DNA from: Rheinheimera nanhaiensis E407-8
Lineage (GTDB): Bacteria > Pseudomonadota > Gammaproteobacteria > Enterobacterales > Alteromonadaceae
NCBI RefSeq assembly: GCF_000296695.1
Contig: NZ_BAFK01000001.1
Location: forward strand, 1 to 64,000
Length of the DNA stretch: 64,000 nt
Direction: 5' to 3'
Below are positions 59,043-64,000 of this stretch, one piece after another. Position 1 is the first letter of the stretch. Every line of letters starts with the position of its first letter. The position numbers were made by a program, and so were the translations under genes. The notes under the pieces were generated by a model, which saw nothing but the letters and a program-made list of their open reading frames with translations, had not been told where the DNA came from and made no database searches.

Positions 59043-59564
59043 ATGGCGACTATTCAACTACTTATAGGTGGTTCTGCCTTAGTACCAACAGTAGGTAACA
59101 GGACGTTAAAAAAATATGAGATTGCAAAGGCGTCGACACAAGACAAAACGGTAACGCTAGACCGGGTGCTGGCCGCTCGTATACGTAATGCGCTGATGCA
59201 TGAAGTAGATTGGCTAGAAACAATGCCGGTGGGTGATTTTCGTAAATTGCTCGCTTTCCAAGGTTTTAATACCGCCAGATTTTCTGATGAGTCAATGGTC
59301 AGGGATCTGAAAACAGAAGCATCTTTATTAAGAGAAATTGCAATACGCTTACTGCGTGACGATGTGATTAAAGCTGAAACGCCAATTATTATTTCTGGAA
59401 ATGTGTCCGGTGCAGTTGGGATGGCTGCAAAGGTTTTAGGCCCAACGGCTGTGGCAAACTTTAGTTCTGTTGGTGTTACGCTGTGGTGGGATTGTAAGTC
59501 AGACTGTCGCATCGAGAGTATCCATGTCACGGATAAAAAGCTGCATAAGGTTATTAAGCCATGA
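59043..59564 (+). CDS. Unrecognised cytoplasmic protein
   Basis: 173 residues from MATIQLLIGGSALVP, with AAGGGAT upstream. A start seven codons earlier is possible. It has no signal peptide. A basic/helical middle (LAARIRNALMHEVDWLETMPVGDFRKLLAFQGF) precedes a hydrophobic Gly/Ala-rich stretch (IIISGNVSGAVGMAAKVLGPTAVANFSSVGVTLWWD) that could insert in membranes, and a C-terminal cysteine pair (WDCKSDC). I recognise no family. It overlaps the next lipoprotein-like gene by four bases, and both precede a Tai4-like immunity gene, so an effector role is conceivable but unproven. Confidence 0.6.
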   Translation: MATIQLLIGGSALVPTVGNRTLKKYEIAKASTQDKTVTLDRVLAARIRNALMHEVDWLETMPVGDFRKLLAFQGFNTARFSDESMVRDLKTEASLLREIAIRLLRDDVIKAETPIIISGNVSGAVGMAAKVLGPTAVANFSSVGVTLWWDCKSDCRIESIHVTDKKLHKVIKP

Positions 59565-60100
59565 AGAGAATACTAGCCGTTGTATTGTTAATTTCAGCCT
59601 GCAGTACATCAGCAACCAATTATCCTTACCTTGGCTGTCAGTGGTTTATTCCTGCAGAGTATAAAAAGATTTCAGATAACGAATACCGTAGACTGCCATC
59701 TGCAAATGAGCCAGAACGCTCATTTAGCTCTGTGATGTTTACCAGCGTTACGCCACAACATCTGGATACTTATGTTGAGCTGGAGAAGCTTGCAGATACC
59801 GAGGTTCTGGTGGTTTCACACCCGGCTACAAGCAATCTAAGTTTTAAATCACTGTTCGTTAATCGCAAAACCAGGCTTGGCAGCACTCTTAAAAGCGATA
59901 CTCTATTAGTATCGAAAGACGGCTTAGCAGTATCAATGCTGGACGTGGCGTCAACGGATAGCTTTCACATGACCAGCGCTTGTGTACCCGCACAGGTAGT
60001 CGAGCAGCATTACGCTGTGCAACAGCAACTGGCACAGGGTATTAAGCCGTTTCTTGAAACTGATCATGGCCTAAACATCTTAGTGCCGGCGCAAAACTGA
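59561..60100 (+). CDS. Putative lipoprotein of unknown function
   Basis: 179 residues. MKRILAVVLLISAC forms a short signal with a lipobox-like ending (I-S-A-C, Cys14). The mature part is polar with two more cysteines (LGCQWF, TSACVP) that could pair. No domain is recognised. Its ATG overlaps the stop of the previous gene (ATGA), so the two are co-translated. An envelope lipoprotein next to an unrecognised protein again suggests an immunity or envelope-stress role by context only. Confidence 0.65.
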   Translation: MKRILAVVLLISACSTSATNYPYLGCQWFIPAEYKKISDNEYRRLPSANEPERSFSSVMFTSVTPQHLDTYVELEKLADTEVLVVSHPATSNLSFKSLFVNRKTRLGSTLKSDTLLVSKDGLAVSMLDVASTDSFHMTSACVPAQVVEQHYAVQQQLAQGIKPFLETDHGLNILVPAQN

Positions 60101-60173
60101 TTTTGATGAGAAAAAGCTCGCCAAGCTGTTATTCCTAAAACGGAATATAAGAGCCGCGCGAAATAAACAGGCT

Positions 60174-60542
60174 TTGGTTATTTTTATCGATTTTTTCATT
60201 TCAAGCGGCGTTATGGCTGAGATGGCATTTAAGCAGCAAAACGAGCTAAAGCTGTTTCAGTACTATGCACAGGCCAGCTGTTTAGCCACCGCCTTTACTG
60301 AGGGTGAAATTTACGACCAGGCAGTAAGTGCGCTAAATGGTTACCGCGAGTTTGGAGCTATGCCGCTGGAAGCCTATGAAGAGTTGAACGAGCCGATACA
60401 GCAATGGTTGAAAAAGGACTATGCCACCCAAGCGGGTAAGCAAAATAACCTGATGAAATGCATTGATTTTGCCGAGTCTGAGGTCTTAACAAAGATCTAT
60501 CAGGGCTCCGCTGCTGAATCGCCGTGTAAAAGTAAAAAGTAA
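60174..60542 (+). CDS. Tai4-like T6SS amidase immunity protein (N-terminus uncertain)
   Basis: About 122 residues if the TTG at 60174 is used. An ATG at 60213 (MAEMAFKQQNELK) would give 109. The core YYAQASCLATAFTEGEIYDQAVSALNGYREFG...LEAYEELNEPIQQWLKK...NLMKCIDFAESEVL resembles Tai4, the periplasmic inhibitor of the Tae4 peptidoglycan amidase, including the M-K-C-I-D block. Tai4 is usually exported. The stretch VIFIDFFISSGVMA could be a poor signal peptide. The open frame runs further upstream without a good start, so the 5' end may be altered. No Tae4 effector is in view. Confidence 0.6.
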   Translation: MVIFIDFFISSGVMAEMAFKQQNELKLFQYYAQASCLATAFTEGEIYDQAVSALNGYREFGAMPLEAYEELNEPIQQWLKKDYATQAGKQNNLMKCIDFAESEVLTKIYQGSAAESPCKSKK

Positions 60543-60563
60543 GTTCTTTTCAAGTAAAACCAT

Positions 60564-60589
60564 CAAAAAGTCGCTTCCACGACTTTTTG
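60564..60589. terminator. Terminator hairpin between the Tai4-like and SIR2-STAND genes
   Basis: CAAAAAGTCG and CGACTTTTTG form a ten-base stem with a CTTCCA loop. T-rich sequence follows on the plus strand, and runs of T also occur on the minus strand, so it may serve both convergent genes. Confidence 0.8.
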
Positions 60590-60617
60590 ATTTTGTTAGG
60601 GGGGGGTAAGTCCTAAT

Positions 60618-62984
60618 TTAATCGTTCTTATTGGATTTTAAAAACTGAAGTATATTATTGAAATGCTGCTTTGACTCTCCAGTAAATGGCATAGATGTAG
60701 AAAGTATGTTCTTCATCAACTTATGAAGATGACCTTTATTTTTTACTGTGTTGTCAAGTAGTGAGTTAACATAGTTTTGGTTGAAATTATATTTGCTTAT
60801 TGATGAGTTATACCAGAATAAGGCTTCTTTTATAAAATCGATATTGGAGTAATTAGTAGTGAAACATAGTTTTCCATACAGGTTAGCTATAGTAAATTCC
60901 GCATTCATTGTTGTTTTATCTCGAGTGCTATCAAAAAAAGCTTTCTTTGCATAGTCAATGGCATTCATTAAGCTTGGTTGGTCTTTTAAAATTCTATCCA
61001 TTGCTTTTGCTCTTTGCAGCCAATAATCTGGGTCATTGCTAAGAATGCTCTCTAAATCACTATATAGACCTATTAATAATTTTCCTGCGCCCTCTCTCCT
61101 GAAGAAAAACTGATTAATTGTATCAAACATGATCACTTTTTTCGCAATTGGATTGAGGTCAATATTTCTGTAAAACTCCGAGATTAGTTCAATAATTATA
61201 TTTTTTGTTTTCTCTGCGCCATTTTTAATAGAAAATCCGTTTATGGCGTTGAATAGCCAGACTTTTGAATTTACCACAATTTTAAACTTAGACTTGTGAT
61301 TTCTCTCTGAACGATCTGTTTCTATTATCTCAAGTAAGGGATTAAACTTTTTTGCTAGAGCTGCGGACTCTGAATTGCCAAACCCAAGATGCCTGCTAAT
61401 GCTTATATAAACTTTATCAAGGACTGCAAGAATTAACAGTAACTTTAGTTCGTTATTTTGAATATCCTCTTTGAAATGTAAAAAATCTGCTCTTATATAT
61501 GGATAGTGAATCGATGAGTTGTACGTGTTGTTGAGTATTGTTTGTTTTCTTTTCCATTCAATAATCCCTAGAAGCGATAAGTTTCTATTTATATCTGAGG
61601 TTTCATGATCATCCAAGCTGTTTCGCAATTCAAAAAAATTATCTTCGAATTCTGGAGTCAAAAAAACATTTGATACATCAACTTCTGTTGGGTTGCAAGC
61701 GATTAATATTGAAACATTGTTATTCTTCAGTGCCTTAATTTCCTTGCGGAGAGTGTAGGCTTCTTCGTATGACACAACATTAGAGTCAATTAAAACAACA
61801 GAGTTAGATAGTCTGGTTAATTTATCTATGTCCTCAGAGCTGATTGATGAGTCTGAAGGGATATAGTAAACATTCCTATCTTTCACATGAATGGTTATTG
61901 TCTTTAAAAGTAAAGATTTTCCTGAGAATCTTCTCCCCTTAATTATTGTTACATTGTTTTTATTTATGCTATTTATTACATCCGGTGTGATGCTTCTTTT
62001 TGAAATGTAGTATGGTACGCCAAACCTTATTAGTTCACTGTTGTTGTCAAAGTTTTGCAGTAGAAAGTTTATGTTTTTGTTTTTATCTTTTTCAACTGTA
62101 AATATGTTTGATGATTTAAAGTTTTCAAAATCTATTTTATCGTCAAAATCTTCGCTATTAAACGCGGTGTTTACTATTTTGTATATTTCATCAAAGTCGT
62201 TTACAATAATCACGGTATTTATATTGTAATCTTCAAGAGAATCTAGTGTTATCGTGTCAGGAGTTTGTCTAGTGAAGAATATTCTTTTTGAACTGACGCT
62301 TTTATCTTCCTTTGCGCCAGATACTGCATGGATTATATCTATTTCCCGATCAAGGCTGCAGCCTATATAAATAATGTTGCTTTCAGATATGTCGTTTTTT
62401 AAAGCGTTAAGTATAGATTCATTTTTTGTTAGGCTTCTAATGTACTGCGCATCGGAAAATATTAAAGAGTCAGATTCTGAGTATGTTATTTCTTCAGTTG
62501 CGCATCCATGTATTTTATAAAGTAAATGGTGGTCTCTAATTCTGTGCTGTAGTTTCTTGTATGGTAATACTTTTTTAATTTTCTTATTTTCTCGCTCTAT
62601 AGCATCATCTATGTTTAACGTGTAGATGTACTTCCAATCATTATTGATAAAATCTTTTTTTAGTTTATCTAATTTTACTTCAGTGAAGTATGAGGTTAGA
62701 TCCTGTATTATTAGTTCTTTTTTAGAGTGTTTGAGATATGACTTTGAAACTTTTTTTAGATCGGAATCTTTCAGGGCTGCTATTAGGTTTTCGTCAGCAC
62801 TACTCTTAATAAGGGTTCTAATCATTATCTCTTTGAGCTGTTTTCCATCAGGAACTTTTGCGTTTTTCGCTTCACAGTTTCTTGTGAAACCAGATCCTAA
62901 AATAGGAATTAATCCAGAGCTTAAAATGCAACTTTTTATTATTTCGACTGATTTATTAAATTCTTTATCTATTATGTTTATCAC
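60618..62984 (-). CDS. SIR2-STAND protein, likely anti-phage NADase
   Basis: 788 residues. A SIR2-like domain covers about 15-275: the NAD-binding loop is PILGSGFTRNC (residues 27-37), conserved YTLNIDDAIE holds Asn124 and Asp126, the likely catalytic His is 159 (KIHGCA), and IGCSLDREID lies near 208. A P-loop NTPase follows, with Walker A GRRFSGKS (350-357) and Walker B-like SVVLID (395-400), then an alpha-helical, TPR-like sensor region to the end. This is the SIR2-STAND layout of AVAST type 5 and related abortive-infection proteins, which destroy NAD+ after sensing a phage protein. The gene is far more AT-rich than its surroundings, monocistronic and probably horizontally acquired. Confidence 0.82.
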   Translation of the reverse strand: MINIIDKEFNKSVEIIKSCILSSGLIPILGSGFTRNCEAKNAKVPDGKQLKEIMIRTLIKSSADENLIAALKDSDLKKVSKSYLKHSKKELIIQDLTSYFTEVKLDKLKKDFINNDWKYIYTLNIDDAIERENKKIKKVLPYKKLQHRIRDHHLLYKIHGCATEEITYSESDSLIFSDAQYIRSLTKNESILNALKNDISESNIIYIGCSLDREIDIIHAVSGAKEDKSVSSKRIFFTRQTPDTITLDSLEDYNINTVIIVNDFDEIYKIVNTAFNSEDFDDKIDFENFKSSNIFTVEKDKNKNINFLLQNFDNNSELIRFGVPYYISKRSITPDVINSINKNNVTIIKGRRFSGKSLLLKTITIHVKDRNVYYIPSDSSISSEDIDKLTRLSNSVVLIDSNVVSYEEAYTLRKEIKALKNNNVSILIACNPTEVDVSNVFLTPEFEDNFFELRNSLDDHETSDINRNLSLLGIIEWKRKQTILNNTYNSSIHYPYIRADFLHFKEDIQNNELKLLLILAVLDKVYISISRHLGFGNSESAALAKKFNPLLEIIETDRSERNHKSKFKIVVNSKVWLFNAINGFSIKNGAEKTKNIIIELISEFYRNIDLNPIAKKVIMFDTINQFFFRREGAGKLLIGLYSDLESILSNDPDYWLQRAKAMDRILKDQPSLMNAIDYAKKAFFDSTRDKTTMNAEFTIANLYGKLCFTTNYSNIDFIKEALFWYNSSISKYNFNQNYVNSLLDNTVKNKGHLHKLMKNILSTSMPFTGESKQHFNNILQFLKSNKND

Positions 62985-63214
62985 TTATTGCCTCTTAGTC
63001 ATTAAATGGCTTATATTTTTGAATCGATAAGTATAAATACGAAATGCATTTCTTTACTGTCGTTGAGTTTTAATTATCGTGAAGATTGTTAACTAGATTA
63101 CTTAAAATCGTATACAGGTCAAGTAATTAGTTGTCTAGTTTAAGTCTTTCGAAATCCTTATTGCCGTCGGTACCTTGTCTTTCTTGAGTATCGTTTTTAA
63201 TATTAGGACGTTTT
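62985..63214. other. Intergenic region between SIR2-STAND and NERD genes
   Basis: The left half (to about 63130) shares the low GC of the SIR2-STAND gene and should hold its promoter. The right half returns to normal composition and leads into the plus-strand NERD gene. No att-like repeat or tRNA remnant was found by eye. Confidence 0.4.
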
Positions 63215-64000
63215 ATGCGCTGGAAGCGTTTTACTTTACCGCTATTACTGCTTTTCTCCCCGCTAGCCTTGAGCCAGAAGCAATATACCGAAGCGGCGTG
63301 TTTGCTGCTGCAGCACCAAATAGTGCAATTTGCTGCTCAGCCAAATAGCCATAACTACCTAAGCGCTAAGCGTGAAGTGGATAACCACTGCCTAAACCCG
63401 ATACCGGCACCGGTAAAAGATGTGGTGCTAACTAATATTCCTGCCAAACCCGTAACCGTTAGCAGCGTTAAAAACACCGTCACCACCAAGCCGGTTAACA
63501 CTGCAACTGCCACTAAAGCCACAACACCGCCGCCGGTTAAGCCTGCGCCCGCTGCAGCACCAAAACCAGCTGATGTACTAAAGGGCTATTTTGCCCCGGT
63601 AGCAGCACTTTTTGGTGCCATATTGGCACTGCTTGGCGGTATGCTGGCAATGCTGTTGTTGCTAGTTATTGTTGTCGTCTTGATAGGATTTATTGCCGCC
63701 CGCTACGGCGCACGTATTAAAGGTGCTATGGAGGAGCGGGCGCTGCATAAAGTGCTGGTGAAAGAGCTGCCGGCCAGTTATCAGCATTACCGTAACTTGG
63801 TCATACCCACTGCCAAAGGCGATTTTACCGAGGTAGACCACCTGGTGCTTAGCCCCTTTGGTATTTTTGTCATTGAAGTAAAAAACTACCGCGGCTGGAT
63901 TTTTGGTGGCGAAAAGCAGCCGCAGTGGACGCTACAGCGCTTTCGCAGCAAGCACCCGTTTATGAACCCGCTGCACCAAAACTACAAACATACGCAGGCG
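63215..64000 (+). CDS. Membrane-anchored NERD-domain protein, 3' end outside window
   Basis: At least 262 residues, open to the window end. Signal peptide MRWKRFTLPLLLLFSPLALS (about 1-20). A Pro/Ala/Thr-rich periplasmic stretch covers about 70-125, a strong membrane helix about 133-168, then a cytoplasmic nuclease-related (NERD) domain. NERD motifs are FTEVDHLVLSPFGIFVIEVKNYRG, with the Asp and the E-x-K typical of restriction-endonuclease-like folds. It has been proposed to process nucleic acid, but activity is rarely shown. It lies next to the defence-like SIR2 gene and is divergent from it. Confidence 0.82.
   Translation, partial: MRWKRFTLPLLLLFSPLALSQKQYTEAACLLLQHQIVQFAAQPNSHNYLSAKREVDNHCLNPIPAPVKDVVLTNIPAKPVTVSSVKNTVTTKPVNTATATKATTPPPVKPAPAAAPKPADVLKGYFAPVAALFGAILALLGGMLAMLLLLVIVVVLIGFIAARYGARIKGAMEERALHKVLVKELPASYQHYRNLVIPTAKGDFTEVDHLVLSPFGIFVIEVKNYRGWIFGGEKQPQWTLQRFRSKHPFMNPLHQNYKHTQA

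Overview
The window comes from the chromosome of a gammaproteobacterium. The best guess is the Rheinheimera / Arsukibacterium / Alishewanella neighbourhood. This rests on gene order and protein likeness: pilA-pilB-pilC-pilD-coaE-zapD, ampD-ampE followed by pdhR-aceE-aceF-lpdA, queA and tgt-yajC-secD-secF, and an OxyR with both redox cysteines. Base composition looks near 50% GC across most of it, judged by eye. No rRNA, tRNA, IS element, prophage structural module or CRISPR array was seen.

Layout. 0-5 kb: the 3' end of an unrecognised gene, a small lipoprotein, tag, an M20 amidohydrolase, an MBL hydrolase and a secreted GH14 beta-amylase-like enzyme. 5-15 kb: a SulP transporter with its universal stress protein, then a phosphate/polyphosphate district (ppx, ppk, a GcvR-like ACT protein, phoU, a Pit accessory protein and a Pit transporter). 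15.3-18 kb: a four-gene minus-strand operon of unrecognised proteins that looks like an orphan effector/immunity cassette. 18-21.8 kb: a secreted S8 protease diverging from oxyR. 21.9-28.9 kb: queA, tgt, yajC, secD, secF, a rhodanese and suhB. 29-37.7 kb: tandem TraT-like lipoproteins, a YbdG-type mechanosensitive channel, ferredoxin-NADP reductase, a 1084-residue wHTH-STAND-TPR protein with a small partner, and a diguanylate cyclase. 37.8-43.8 kb: zapD, coaE and type IV pilus genes. 44.2-47.3 kb: a MntA/HepT toxin-antitoxin pair, a cold-shock-DUF1294 protein, nadC and a retropepsin-like protease. 47.4-51.9 kb: ampD, ampE and a hydrolase / two-component operon. 52.1-58.9 kb: the pyruvate dehydrogenase operon under a PdhR box. 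59-60.5 kb: a small operon ending in a Tai4-like immunity protein. 60.6-63 kb: a very AT-rich SIR2-STAND gene. 63.2 kb to the end: a 3'-truncated, membrane-anchored NERD protein.

How the genes work together. Ppk/Ppx, PhoU and the Pit pair handle phosphate uptake and storage. PdhR senses pyruvate and controls PDH. PilA/B/C/D build type IV pili. YajC/SecD/SecF assist Sec export. AmpD recycles cell wall.

The strongest candidates for a less described system are the solitary AT-rich SIR2-STAND gene at 60.6-63.0 kb (probable anti-phage abortive system, close to AVAST type 5 in architecture), the orphan cassette at 15.3-18.0 kb, and two ~100-bp palindromic intergenic elements (22964-23063 and 28002-28098) whose inner hairpins expose CAGGGA-type loops resembling CsrA/RsmA binding sites.
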